A DNA stretch of 64,000 nt from CBDCGJ01 sp965216645 (GTDB lineage: Bacteria > Pseudomonadota > Alphaproteobacteria > GCA-2731375), in assembly GCA_965216645.1 (NCBI GenBank), contig CBDCGJ010000012.1, positions 62,001-126,000 of the forward strand. Direction: 5' to 3'. The notes beneath the pieces were generated by a model that was not told the DNA's origin, did no database searches, and saw only the letters and a program-made list of their open reading frames with translations. Every line of letters begins with the position of its first letter. Positions within the stretch are counted from its first letter, which is position 1. Both the position numbers and the translations under genes were made by a program. Positions 1 through 8,093 of the stretch are shown here, one piece after another.

Positions 1-646
1 TCCGGTTCCCTCCAGCAAGGCGCCGAATACGATGAAAATGAAAACCAACAGTACAACCACGCCGGTGGGGGAATCCGAAAACGCCTTGGAAGCCGTACCA
101 GATGATCTCCATGGTCAATTCCAGGGAAAACCCGGAATGCCGTAGGAACCAGGGCATGTCCTGACCGAAGAGGCAGTAGAGCAGGGTGATCAGGCCGACG
201 GCGGCCAAGACCAGCCCGAATACGCGACGGGTGAACTCGATCAAGGACAATATGGCGATCAAAGCCGTCGCCTGGTCAATGATCGAGAACTCGGCGACCA
301 GATTCTCGATATCGTCGATCTTGCCCAAAAAGTTCCAGCAGGCGTAGGCCAGATTGGCCAAAAGCAGCGCATCGACCAACCAGGCCAAGCCGACCAAGAC
401 GGCGGATTTGTCTCTGAGCTTCGCCGCCAACGGACTTGTCGCCACCACGACCACCGCGCAAGCGAACAACGCGCCGGCGCGGATATACTCCGGATGCACA
501 TATTGCCCGGCATAGGCCACATAGATCGAATGCAGGGCCAGAGCGACGGCGATCGCTCCGCCGACAAGCATGGCGTTGTGAAAAATACCGGGCCCCGCAA
601 CGTCTGCGCTCAAGTCGGGGGCTTCCGGATCGGGGCTGTTACTCAT
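1..646 (-). CDS. TRAP transporter, fused small/large membrane subunit (TAXI type), partial and frameshifted
   Basis: Only the N-terminal part (about 200 residues) is in the window; the gene continues beyond base 1. After a short acidic start (MSNSPDPEAPD) come hydrophobic segments, including one near residues 25–47 and another near ALIAILSLIEFTRRVFG. The part then reads EIIWYGFQGVF, where homologues continue with a G-V-rich membrane segment. That continuation (SPTGVVVLLVFIFIVFGALLE, without its last residue) is present but in another frame, so there is a frameshift near 85–95. Removing one base from the CC at the TCCGA run restores a sensible protein. Known family: TRAP permeases with fused DctQ/DctM parts take up organic acids with a TAXI-type binding protein. 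Substrate unknown; the binding-protein gene is not in the window. The start at 646 is the first ATG of this frame. Confidence 0.7.
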   Translation of the reverse strand, partial: MSNSPDPEAPDLSADVAGPGIFHNAMLVGGAIAVALALHSIYVAYAGQYVHPEYIRAGALFACAVVVVATSPLAAKLRDKSAVLVGLAWLVDALLLANLAYACWNFLGKIDDIENLVAEFSIIDQATALIAILSLIEFTRRVFGLVLAAVGLITLLYCLFGQDMPWFLRHSGFSLELTMEIIWYGFQGVFGFPHRRGCTVGFHFHRIRRLAGGNR

Positions 647-870
647 CGGTGAATTTGCCGTCAGCGGGATGAAGGAAAACTTATGTCGGGCGCTGCCAGC
701 GGTTCGACCACCGATCGATTGGTTTGGTTCTTCCGTTAACCAAATAGACCATAACCGATTACCATGTTCAACAGAGTTGACATAACGTCCACCGGCCACC
801 GGACTTGAATTACGGGTCTGTCCGGCTCAAGCTGCAAAGAGACAACAAAACAAAATATGGAAACGGGACC

Positions 871-1545
871 ATGAGCGACGAGATTCAAGAGGCTTTGGAG
901 AAATTGTTCGGCGCCAATTCGGCGCTGTATCAGAACCGCGGTTTCCAACGGCGCATCGGCTGGGGCAAGAAACCGGCCTTGCTGATCATCGACATGGCTA
1001 ATGCCTGGACCCGGCCCGACCACGCTTTCAGTTGCGTCGACATGGATCCGGTTATAGAGGCCAATCAGGCGTTGCTGCAGGCATTTCGCGCCAAGGGCTT
1101 GCCGATCATCTATACCTCGACCGCCTATGACGTGATCGACGGGGCGATCAGCGACGCCGGCCTTTGGCATCACAAAATTCCGGCGGAGGTGCTGAAAGCC
1201 GGCGGCGAGGCCGTCGAGATTGACGACCGCCTGGCACCCCGCGACGGCGAGATCGTGATCCTGAAGAAACGCGCCAGCGCCTTCCATGGCACTTATCTCG
1301 CCGGCATGTTGCAAGCCGCCGGGGTCGACACCCTGGTGATCACGGGTGTCACCGCCAGCGCCTGCGTCCGCAACAGCGTGGAGGACGCGATCGCCGACGG
1401 CTTCCGCCCCATCGTCGTGCGCGAGGCGGTCGGCGACCGCATCGCCGGCGCCGTGGCCTGGAACCTGTTCGACATCGACGCCAAGTTCGGCGACGTCGAA
1501 CCGCTGGACGAGGTCCTCGACCACCTGCGGCGCAACGAATACTGA
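871..1545 (+). CDS. Isochorismatase-family cysteine hydrolase (N-carbamoylsarcosine amidase-like)
   Basis: A 224-residue cytosolic hydrolase. The family triad is visible: Asp41 in LLIIDMANAW, Lys132 or Lys133 in VILKKRASAF, and Cys165 in GVTASACVRNS, where the cysteine attacks an amide bond. Length and the C-terminal 'TASACVRNSVEDAIADGF' pattern match the isochorismatase/N-carbamoylsarcosine amidase group better than nicotinamidases, which carry extra metal ligands. I chose ATG 871; the frame is open upstream to 805 but that extension (MNYGSVRLKLQ) does not look like family sequence. It stands alone, divergent from the TRAP gene and just left of a palindromic repeat and an insertion sequence. 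The exact amide substrate cannot be read from the sequence. Confidence 0.85.
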   Translation: MSDEIQEALEKLFGANSALYQNRGFQRRIGWGKKPALLIIDMANAWTRPDHAFSCVDMDPVIEANQALLQAFRAKGLPIIYTSTAYDVIDGAISDAGLWHHKIPAEVLKAGGEAVEIDDRLAPRDGEIVILKKRASAFHGTYLAGMLQAAGVDTLVITGVTASACVRNSVEDAIADGFRPIVVREAVGDRIAGAVAWNLFDIDAKFGDVEPLDEVLDHLRRNEY

Positions 1546-1582
1546 CCCGGACCCATCATCCCGGCCGTAGCGGCCCTCCACC

Positions 1583-1675
1583 GTCATGCCGGCCGCAGTG
1601 CAGCGGAGAGCCGGGATCGTCAAGGGTCCGGTGTGCGAAAAGATCTCGGATATCGCTGAGACGATTCCGGGATGA
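1583..1675 (-). repeat. Palindromic intergenic repeat (copy 1), split by the insertion sequence
   Basis: Read on the minus strand this copy begins TCATCCCGGAATCG and ends GCGGCCGGCATGAC. It matches the copy at 57262–57359 in both end modules and in the ATATCCG segment between them. A further half module (CCATCATCCCGGCCG) lies at 1553–1581. The insertion sequence sits in the outermost bases of this copy; joining 1675 to 3073 rebuilds the uninterrupted end. Confidence 0.75.
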
Positions 1676-1679
1676 TGGG

Positions 1680-1691
1680 ATGGACCTTTCC
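1680..1691 (+). repeat. Left subterminal inverted repeat of the IS1111 element
   Basis: ATGGACCTTTCC, exact reverse complement of 3055–3066. It lies a few bases inside the element edge rather than at it, which is typical of the IS1111 group. Confidence 0.75.
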
Positions 1692-1757
1692 CGCTTTCTA
1701 TTCCTCAAATGACGACTTCTATGAGCCAGAGAGACAGATTTGAAAGGAGAAAGGCCC

Positions 1758-2783
1758 ATGACGGAGATTAAATTGTTGAGCATCGATTTGGCAAAGAACA
1801 TTTTTCACATTCACGGGACCGATGGGGCGGGCGAGACGGTGTTGGAGAAGAAACTGCGCCGCGCCGCTTTGAAGCGTTATCTGGCGGCCTTGCCGCCCTG
1901 TCGCATCGCCATGGAGAGCTGCGGCGGGGCGAACTATTGGGGCCGCTATTGCCAATCACTGGGCCATGAGGTGGTGCTGATCCATCCGCGCCGGGTGGCG
2001 ATGTTTTTGGGCGCGCATAAGAGCGATACGCGGGACGCCCGCGCCATCACCACCGCGGCCAGGCAGCCGGACACACGGTTTATCCCGGTGAAGACGATGA
2101 CGCAGCAGGACCTGGGCAGCCTCTTGCGCCTGCGCGAGGGCCTGCTCGGCCAGCGCACCGAGACGGTCAACCGGCTGCGCGGCCTGTTGGCCGAATACGG
2201 CCATGTCTACCCCAAAGGCCGGGCCCGCTTCTGCCGCCAGCTGCCGCTTTGGCTGGCCGAGCTCGAACTCGCTCCGGCGCTCCTGCGCGGCCTGGAAATG
2301 CAGGCACTGATGCTGCTCGAGATCGAGGCTCAGATCCGCGAACTCAACGGCCTGATCAAGGCTCAGCTGAAGGCCGACGAGCGCGCCCCGTGGCTGCTTT
2401 CGATCCCCGGCATCGGCCCCTTGACCGCCGCCGCCCTCATCGCCGCCGTCGACGATCCCGGCCTCTATGCCTCGGCCCGCATGTTCGCCGCCTGGCTCGG
2501 TCTGGTGCCCAGACAGCACGGCACCGGCGGGCGCACCCGATTGTTGCGCATCACCAAACGCGGCAACGCCCTGATCCGCAAATGGCTGGTCCAGGGCGCG
2601 CACAGCCTGATCACCGTCGCCGGCCGCCAGCAACAGCCGCGCAACCGGCTCGAGGCCTTCATCATGCGCAAGCGCGCCGAAAACCTCAATCGCAACGTCC
2701 TCGCCGTCGCCGTCGCCAACCGACTGGCCCGCATCGCCTGGGCCTGCCTGAGCAAACAAACCAGCTTCAATCCCGCCGGCTGA
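1758..2783 (+). CDS. IS110/IS1111-type DEDD transposase
   Basis: A 341-residue recombinase that inserts and excises the surrounding element. The N-terminal RuvC-like DEDD domain shows LLSIDLAKNIFHIHG with the first Asp, RIAMESCGGANYWGR with the Glu, and HKSDTRDARAI with the last Asp pair. The C-terminal transposase_20 domain shows LLSIPGIGPLTAAAL and carries the serine that family knowledge makes catalytic. The LPPCRIAMESC pattern is that of the IS1111 group. ATG 1758 is preceded by AGGAG at 1744–1748; an in-frame TTG at 1740 has no such site. No frameshift or stop is seen, so it may be active. Recombination in this family is guided by an RNA from the element's noncoding end, here probably the right end. 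Confidence 0.93.
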   Translation: MTEIKLLSIDLAKNIFHIHGTDGAGETVLEKKLRRAALKRYLAALPPCRIAMESCGGANYWGRYCQSLGHEVVLIHPRRVAMFLGAHKSDTRDARAITTAARQPDTRFIPVKTMTQQDLGSLLRLREGLLGQRTETVNRLRGLLAEYGHVYPKGRARFCRQLPLWLAELELAPALLRGLEMQALMLLEIEAQIRELNGLIKAQLKADERAPWLLSIPGIGPLTAAALIAAVDDPGLYASARMFAAWLGLVPRQHGTGGRTRLLRITKRGNALIRKWLVQGAHSLITVAGRQQQPRNRLEAFIMRKRAENLNRNVLAVAVANRLARIAWACLSKQTSFNPAG

Positions 2784-2889
2784 AGCTGACCACCGCCACG
2801 CAACCGAAACCACGAACGAAACGCAAAAGACCAGCAAAACACAGCAGAAAAGGACAAACCCCATTCACCGCGAGAAGAAGACATGGCAG

Positions 2890-2965
2890 GACCGAGACCC
2901 GGGTCAGGACGGAGCGTCATCGACCAAAAAAGGTCGTCGGGATGATTGTACCGACCCGGGCCGCG
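2890..2965 (+). ncRNA. Predicted seekRNA/bridge RNA of the IS1111 element
   Basis: This lies in the 286-bp noncoding right end, where IS1111-group elements encode their guide RNA. An outer stem pairs 2898–2905 (CCCGGGTC) with 2953–2960 (GACCCGGG). An inner hairpin pairs 2921–2925 (CGACC) with 2932–2936 (GGTCG) around six A. The internal loop between them holds CGTCAT (2915–2920) on one strand and CGGGATGA (2938–2945) on the other. CGTCAT is the complement of the right half of the insertion site (ATGACG, 3069–3074), and CGGGATGA equals the left half (1668–1675). The transcript ends are guessed. Structure and matches are seen in the sequence; the function is inferred. Confidence 0.6.
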
Positions 2966-3054
2966 ATCGACCCATTCCGTCCAGGGCAACAAAACCCGCA
3001 AACAGGACGAATACATGAGCGTGGGTCAAAGCCACAGTTTCTTCTTGCAAATCC

Positions 3055-3066
3055 GGAAAGGTCCAT
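3055..3066 (-). repeat. Right subterminal inverted repeat of the IS1111 element
   Basis: GGAAAGGTCCAT, exact reverse complement of 1680–1691, three bases inside the called right edge. Confidence 0.75.
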
Positions 3067-3087
3067 ACATGACGGAAGAACAAAACT

Positions 3088-3227
3088 CGTCACCCCGGAT
3101 GCGGCGCAGCACGAAGTGATGCGCTGCTGGTCCGGGGACCATGGCGGCAGGTCGGGCTCGCATCTTCGACATGGTTCCCGGACCAGTTTAGCGGCACTCT
3201 GCGCCGCAGTGCATCCGAGATGACGGC
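3088..3227. repeat. Second palindromic intergenic repeat, right of the IS
   Basis: A noncoding stretch bounded by GTCACCCCGGATGCGGCG and TGCATCCGAGATGACG, with an inner pair GGTCCGGGGACCATGG and GGTTCCCGGACC. It resembles the other palindromic unit in its outer ends (GTCA.CCCGGAT / ATC.GAGATGAC) but has a different interior. It fills the space between the insertion sequence and the next gene; no coding sequence is seen here. Confidence 0.5.
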
Positions 3228-3247
3228 TCGAATTACCGGAGCAAACC

Positions 3248-4351
3248 TCACTCCAGCTCGCTGACCCGATACTGCGACTTGGCCAGCCAGGCCGGATTGA
3301 TTTCGACGCCCCAACCGGGGGCGTCGGTGACGCGGGCATGGCCATCTTCGATGGCGTAGGGACTGTCGACGAACAGATCCTGCTGCCAGGGATAGTAATC
3401 AGGTCCCTCGATGGCGAATTCCAGATACTTGCCGGCGTTCGGAATAGCCCTCAGCAAATGCATGGAGAACAGCGTGACCATGGACAGATTGGCGCTGTGC
3501 GGCGTGATGGGCAGGCCCGCCGCCTCGGCCATGCGACAGACCCTCAAGGTGCGCGAGATGCCGCCGAGATAGCAGACGTCCGGCTGGGCGATATTGACCG
3601 CGCCCATGTCGATCATGCGCCGCCAGATCGTCAGGTCGCAGTCCTGTTCGCCGCCGGTGACGTCGATGTCGAGGGCGTCCGTTACCTGCTTCGTCTGCTC
3701 CAGCTCCCAATAAGGACACGGCTCCTCGAAATGACAGAAGCCGTTGTCTTCGAGCATTCGCCCGATCTCGATCGCCCGCTCGGGGCTGTAGCAGCTGTTG
3801 GCGTCGATCAGCAGTTCGACGTCCGGGCCAAGCTCTTTCCGCATGGTGGGGATGATCTCTTCCGTTCGGCCCGGCCATTTGTCCTGGTTGCGGCCGGCCT
3901 CCGTACCGGCGCGCATCTTGAACGCCGTGAACCCCTTCTCGTCCCGAAGGCGTTTCAGCCGTTCGGCCTCCTCCGCCGGCGTAATGCTTCGACGCATCGA
4001 GGAGCCGTAGGCGCGCAGCGGACCCGGACTGCCGCCGATCAGCTCGGTCACCGGCTTGCCGGCCTGTTTGCCCCGCCAGTCCCAGATCGCCGTGTCCAGA
4101 CCGGCCAACGCGCGGCGAAGGTACGAGCCGGGAAACTTCAGCTCCCGCTCGCACACGACATCCAGCAGATCGTCCAAATCCGTCGTATCCCGGCCGAGCG
4201 TCCAACGCGCCACCTGCCGGTGCAACACCTGTGCCGTAATGTCCGAATTGTAGGTCGAGACCTGACCCCAGCCGGTATTCCCGTCGTCCGCCGTAATGCG
4301 GACGAAGCCGACCGCCGGTGTGACGAAGCTTTCGATGCGTTTCAGTTTCAT
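3248..4351 (-). CDS. Enolase-superfamily enzyme (mandelate racemase/muconate lactonizing type)
   Basis: A 367-residue cytosolic enzyme. The C-terminal barrel shows the three metal ligands of the superfamily: Asp183 in LLIDANSCY, Glu209 in HFEEPCP and Glu235 in TGGEQDC. Asp258 (QPDVC) and His285 (PITPHSAN) form the His–Asp base pair of the mandelate racemase group. The usual KxK motif reads KMR (AFKMRAGTE). Such enzymes take a proton next to a carboxylate, most often to dehydrate or racemise a sugar acid; the substrate cannot be fixed here. It lies 121 bp downstream of the ABC ATPase gene on the same strand and may be the last gene of that operon. Confidence 0.85.
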   Translation of the reverse strand: MKLKRIESFVTPAVGFVRITADDGNTGWGQVSTYNSDITAQVLHRQVARWTLGRDTTDLDDLLDVVCERELKFPGSYLRRALAGLDTAIWDWRGKQAGKPVTELIGGSPGPLRAYGSSMRRSITPAEEAERLKRLRDEKGFTAFKMRAGTEAGRNQDKWPGRTEEIIPTMRKELGPDVELLIDANSCYSPERAIEIGRMLEDNGFCHFEEPCPYWELEQTKQVTDALDIDVTGGEQDCDLTIWRRMIDMGAVNIAQPDVCYLGGISRTLRVCRMAEAAGLPITPHSANLSMVTLFSMHLLRAIPNAGKYLEFAIEGPDYYPWQQDLFVDSPYAIEDGHARVTDAPGWGVEINPAWLAKSQYRVSELE

Positions 4352-4472
4352 GGCGCTCCCTCACTCGCACACGACCGCGGTGCGGGACCGATACTCTCTT
4401 TATCCGGTCCATTAGGCAATAGACCGTCGTCGCCACGGGCTCCGCATCGGGTTTTGAGGCGCGACCGCTCCC

Positions 4473-5247
4473 TTAGCGGCGGTCGGCGATCACCGCTTCC
4501 TCATGCATCAGGCCGAGGATGTCGCGCTTGTAGGCCATGAAATCCGGCGAGGTCAGGGTCGCGATATCGCGCGGGCGGGGGATCGCGATGTCCAGAGACT
4601 TCTTGATCCGGCCCGGCCGCGCGGTCATGACGTGAACCACGTCGGCCAGGAAAATTGCTTCGTCGATGTCATGGGTGATAAATAGGACCGTTTTGTGGTC
4701 CCGTTCCCAGATCGTCAGCAGCAATTCCTGCATCAATTGCCGGGTCTGACTGTCGAGGGCGCCGAAGGGTTCGTCCATCAGCAGGATTTTCGGATCGTTG
4801 GCCAGCGCCCGCGCCAGAGCGGTACGCTGACGCATGCCGCCGGAGAGATGCTGCGGATAGGCGTCTTCGAAACCGGCGAGACCGACCGCCAGAATCAAGT
4901 CCTCGGCGACGCCGCGGCGATCGGCTTTTGTCATGCCCTTCAGCTTGGGACCGAACTCGACATTCTGGCGCACGGTCAGCCAGGGGAACAGGGTATAGCT
5001 CTGGAAGACCATGCCGCGATCGGCGGATGGCCCGTCGACAGGCACATCGTCGAGTGACAGAGTGCCGCTTGTTTCCCGCCTGCAGGCCCGCCGCGACGCG
5101 AAGCAGGGTCGACTTTCCGCAGCCGGACGGACCGACGATGACCGAAAACTGATTGTCCTGCACCGTCAACGACACCCGGTCCAGCGCCGTGACCGTGGGT
5201 TTGCCTTTACTGGCGAATTCGACAGAGACGTTATCGACGACCAACAT
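4473..5247 (-). CDS. NitT/TauT-family ABC transporter ATPase, interrupted by one frameshift
   Basis: The protein begins MLVVDNVSVEFASKG and has Walker A GPSGCGKST, signature LSGGMRQR, Walker B ILLMDEPFGALD and switch histidine FITHDID, as in SsuB/TauB-type ATPases that power uptake of nitrate, sulfonates and similar compounds. The frame breaks after AAGLQA: with one G removed from the GGG run (plus-strand CCC at 5075–5077) it continues ETSGTLSLDDVPVDG and gives 257 residues, the normal family length. I therefore read it as a functional gene with a one-base sequencing error. It is third in the operon, 18 bp after the permease gene. Confidence 0.85.
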
Positions 5248-5265
5248 ATTTTGACTTCCGACCGA

Positions 5266-6063
5266 TCAGAAACTGGCGGACCAGGGCAGCAGAACGCGGC
5301 GCGCCTGCTTGAACACTAAATCGGTTATCAGACCGAGGATCCCGATGGTGAAGATGCCGAGCAGAATGACGTCCGTGAACAGGCCGCGCATGGCGTTCAG
5401 GATCATGTAACCGAGCCCCGTATTGGCGGCCACCAGTTCGGCCACCACAAGATAAGTCCAGGCCCAACCCATGGTGACCCGCAGATTGTCCATCACCCCC
5501 GGCATACAGGCCGGAAACAGGACCTTCCAGATTACCTGCTGGCGGCTCGCGCCGAGGGTGTAGGAGCAGTCGATCAGGTCCTTGCTGACCCGGGCCGAAA
5601 CGTCGGCGATCAGGATCAGCTGCTGGAAGAACGTGCCCAGGAAAATGACCGCGATCTTCTGTTCGATGTCGATGCCGATCCAGAGGATCAGCAGCGGGAT
5701 CAGCGCGCTGACCGGGATGTAGCGCATGAAGCCGGAAATCGGCTCCACCACCGCCTCGACGAACTTGAAGCTGCCCATGAGGATCCCGAGCGGCACCGCC
5801 AGCACCGACGCCAGCGCAAAGCCGGACAGGATCACGACGAGGCTGGCCCAAGTATGTTCGAAGAGCGACGCGTCCAACACCCGTTCCCAGCCGGCCAGTA
5901 CAACCTTGTGCGGCGGCGCCAGGAAGTCCGGCGGTGTCACCCCGCCATAGGTCAAGCTGCACCAGAGAGCCAGGACGGTCGCCACCGAGATCAGGCTCAA
6001 CACGACATAGAGGCGCGTCGGGATCTCGACCTTGGGGGCGAAGATGGAACGGGTGGAGGACAT
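5266..6063 (-). CDS. NitT/TauT-family ABC transporter permease
   Basis: A 265-residue inner-membrane permease with about six hydrophobic segments, starting MSSTRSIFAPKVEIPTRLY and with the first at VVLSLISVATVLALWCSL. The cytoplasmic EAA-type loop that docks on the ATPase reads GASRQQVIWKVLFPACMPG near residue 180. Length and pattern match SsuC/TauC-like permeases. It lies between the binding-protein gene (27 bp upstream) and the ATPase gene, completing a three-part importer. Confidence 0.9.
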   Translation of the reverse strand: MSSTRSIFAPKVEIPTRLYVVLSLISVATVLALWCSLTYGGVTPPDFLAPPHKVVLAGWERVLDASLFEHTWASLVVILSGFALASVLAVPLGILMGSFKFVEAVVEPISGFMRYIPVSALIPLLILWIGIDIEQKIAVIFLGTFFQQLILIADVSARVSKDLIDCSYTLGASRQQVIWKVLFPACMPGVMDNLRVTMGWAWTYLVVAELVAANTGLGYMILNAMRGLFTDVILLGIFTIGILGLITDLVFKQARRVLLPWSASF

Positions 6064-6090
6064 GGTTTTGCGTCCGTGCTTCGGTCGACC

Positions 6091-7071
6091 CTATTGGTTC
6101 ACGATCTCGAAGGCAATCAGGCTGGCCGGATCGACGTCGTGATCGAACAATCCGGCTTGCTTACCGAGTTTCAACGCGTTGCTCAACGTTTTGACGATCC
6201 CGCCGGGTGCCGACTTGGTGCCGATGAAGGCTTGGTTCATCTTCGGATCGTAGTAGGCGATCCCGGACCGGGTGTCCTTGAACACGGCGGCCTCTTTCAA
6301 CCAGCCGCCGACGCCTTTCGCCATGATGGCGTCAGCTTCCTCTTCATTGGCTTTCTGCCAGGCAATCGCCTTGTTCCAGGCCCGGTACAGGGCCTTCATG
6401 TCATCGCCGCGCTTGGCTAGGATGTCCGGTGTGGTGATGACGATGTCGGTGATCAGACCAGGGGTGTTGGAGCTGTCGATCAAGAGACTGCCGTGGGCCG
6501 CTTTCTTGCCGCGGGTCAGCCAGGGTTCCCACGTTACGGCCGCGTCGACACGTTTGGCGACGAAGGCGGCACCGGCGTCGCCGGCGCTCATGTTCGAGGA
6601 CTTCACATCTTTCAATGTCAAGCCAGCGTCCTGCAACAAGACGGCCAGGAAGAATTGCGAGACGGAACCCTCCGTGAAAGCGACATTCTTGCCTTTCAGG
6701 TCAGCAATGGTCTTAATTTCCTTATTGGCGACGATCCCGTCGCCGCCATTGCTGTCGTCGACGGCGAATAGATAACGGTATTGCCTGTCCTTGCTGTAAA
6801 AATTCAGCACCGTATCGACGGTGGTGACCGCCACGTCCAGGCGTCCGGCCGCGAGAGCCGGCAAACGGGTCTTGACGTCTTCCATGACGATCAGTTCGAC
6901 GTCGAGGCCTTCTTCCTTAAAGAAACCCTCTTCCTTTGCAATATAGAGCGGGCCATAGCCGACCCAGGTCGAGTGGGCGAACTTCAATGGTTCGGCCGTT
7001 GCCGAAAACGCTGCCGCGGCCATGGCCAGCCCAGTAAGCGCAGCGAGGATACGATTTGCCATCAGATTCAT
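6091..7071 (-). CDS. NitT/TauT-family ABC substrate-binding protein
   Basis: A 326-residue periplasmic binding protein. The start at 7071 (MNLMANRILAALTG) follows a GGAG site at about 7079–7083 and gives a clean signal peptide ending near SATAEP; upstream in-frame sequence is rich in Arg and unlikely to be translated. The mature part starts LKFAHSTWVGYGPLYIA, typical of the NMT1/SsuA fold, and contains GRLDVAVTTVDTV and AAVTWEPWL, the usual ligand-cleft regions. Next to an ureohydrolase gene the ligand could be a guanidino or related nitrogen compound, but that is inference. Confidence 0.9.
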   Translation of the reverse strand: MNLMANRILAALTGLAMAAAAFSATAEPLKFAHSTWVGYGPLYIAKEEGFFKEEGLDVELIVMEDVKTRLPALAAGRLDVAVTTVDTVLNFYSKDRQYRYLFAVDDSNGGDGIVANKEIKTIADLKGKNVAFTEGSVSQFFLAVLLQDAGLTLKDVKSSNMSAGDAGAAFVAKRVDAAVTWEPWLTRGKKAAHGSLLIDSSNTPGLITDIVITTPDILAKRGDDMKALYRAWNKAIAWQKANEEEADAIMAKGVGGWLKEAAVFKDTRSGIAYYDPKMNQAFIGTKSAPGGIVKTLSNALKLGKQAGLFDHDVDPASLIAFEIVNQ

Positions 7072-7112
7072 GATTTTCTCCGTTTCGTTTGCGGGAATTA
7101 CAGAAACGCCTA

Positions 7113-8093
7113 TTACGCGGGCCGTCGTCGATTTACGGCGTCCGCGAGAACGCACAACAACTCGAACATCAGCGAAGCGCCGACCCAGGCGGTATTGCCG
7201 CTCGGATCAAAAGGCGGCGAAACCTCCACCAGGTCGGCTCCGACGAGATTCAAGCCTTGTAGCCGCCGGACCATCTTTTGCGCCTCAAAGGTTGTGTAGC
7301 CGCCGATTTCCGGCGTTCCGGTGCCCGGCGCATAGGTCGGATCGATGCCGTCGATGTCGAAACTGACATAAGTGCGGCCCTCGCCAACGATTGCGCGTGC
7401 CTCGTCCATCACGGCGTCGGGACCAAGGTCGAAATACTCTTCAATTGTGACGATGCGGATGCCTTGGGCGCGGCCCCATTCGATATCGCTGCCGTCATAC
7501 ATGGTACCGCGAATGCCGATCTGGATGACGCGCTTGGCATCGAGCAGCCCCTCCTCGACCGCGCGCCGGAAGGGCGTGCCGTGAGTGTAGCGCTGGCCGT
7601 TGAAGTATTCGTCGTTCAGATCCGTATGGGCGTCGAAATGGACCATGCCCAGGGGCCCATCACCCGACAGGGCGCGCAGGATCGGCAGCGTGACCAAATG
7701 ATCGCCGCCAGCGGACATCGGGGCGATTCCCCGATCGATGATATCCCGGAAAAACGCGCCGACATGGCTCAAGGTATCCAACAGATCTGCCGGATTGACC
7801 GGACTGTCGCCCAAGTCGGCGCAATTGACGAGGCGGAAGGGATTGATGCCGGATACCGGATGCACCGCCCGGATCATCGTCGACAGGTCGCGCAGTTGCC
7901 GCGGTCCGTGCCGGGCCCCCGGCCGATTGGTGGTGCCGCCGTCCCAAGGCACGCCGATCAGGCCAATGTCGACTTTGGCGGCGGCGTGGGAATCGGGCTC
8001 GATCCAAGGCAAGCCCATGAAGCTGGGCGGGCCGGCGAATCTAGGTAAAACGCTGCGCGGCTTCGGCTCGAATTCGATGTCGGATCGATCCAA
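7113..8093 (-). CDS. Ureohydrolase (arginase/agmatinase family)
   Basis: A 326-residue metal hydrolase that should cleave a guanidino group to urea. All binuclear metal ligands are present: His132 in SAGGDH, Asp154, His156 and Asp158 in HFDAHTD, and Asp246 and Asp248 in FDIDGIDP. The PGTGTPEIGG loop is the agmatinase/guanidinobutyrase/guanidinopropionase type, not true arginase. The start is a TTG at 8093, supported by GGAGG six bases upstream; the first ATG would cut off 25 residues. First gene of a leftward operon with an ABC importer and divergent from a LysR gene. The substrate could be agmatine, a guanidino acid or guanidine itself. Confidence 0.88.
   Translation of the reverse strand: MDRSDIEFEPKPRSVLPRFAGPPSFMGLPWIEPDSHAAAKVDIGLIGVPWDGGTTNRPGARHGPRQLRDLSTMIRAVHPVSGINPFRLVNCADLGDSPVNPADLLDTLSHVGAFFRDIIDRGIAPMSAGGDHLVTLPILRALSGDGPLGMVHFDAHTDLNDEYFNGQRYTHGTPFRRAVEEGLLDAKRVIQIGIRGTMYDGSDIEWGRAQGIRIVTIEEYFDLGPDAVMDEARAIVGEGRTYVSFDIDGIDPTYAPGTGTPEIGGYTTFEAQKMVRRLQGLNLVGADLVEVSPPFDPSGNTAWVGASLMFELLCVLADAVNRRRPA

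Larger units (their letters stand above)
1673..3069 (+). mobile_element. IS110-family insertion sequence, IS1111 group, apparently complete (~1.4 kb)
   Basis: The element carries one transposase gene and a long noncoding right end. A 12-bp subterminal inverted repeat is visible: ATGGACCTTTCC at 1680–1691 and GGAAAGGTCCAT at 3055–3066. The four bases ATGA occur at both edges (1672–1675 and 3069–3072), so the ends can be placed only within that overlap. The chosen ends leave 7 bp outside the left repeat and 3 bp outside the right one, the layout I recall for IS1111 elements. Removing the element regenerates CGATTCCGGGATGACGG, which is found uninterrupted (as its reverse complement) at 57262–57278. 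The element therefore appears to have inserted cleanly into a repeat of this genome. Confidence 0.85.
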
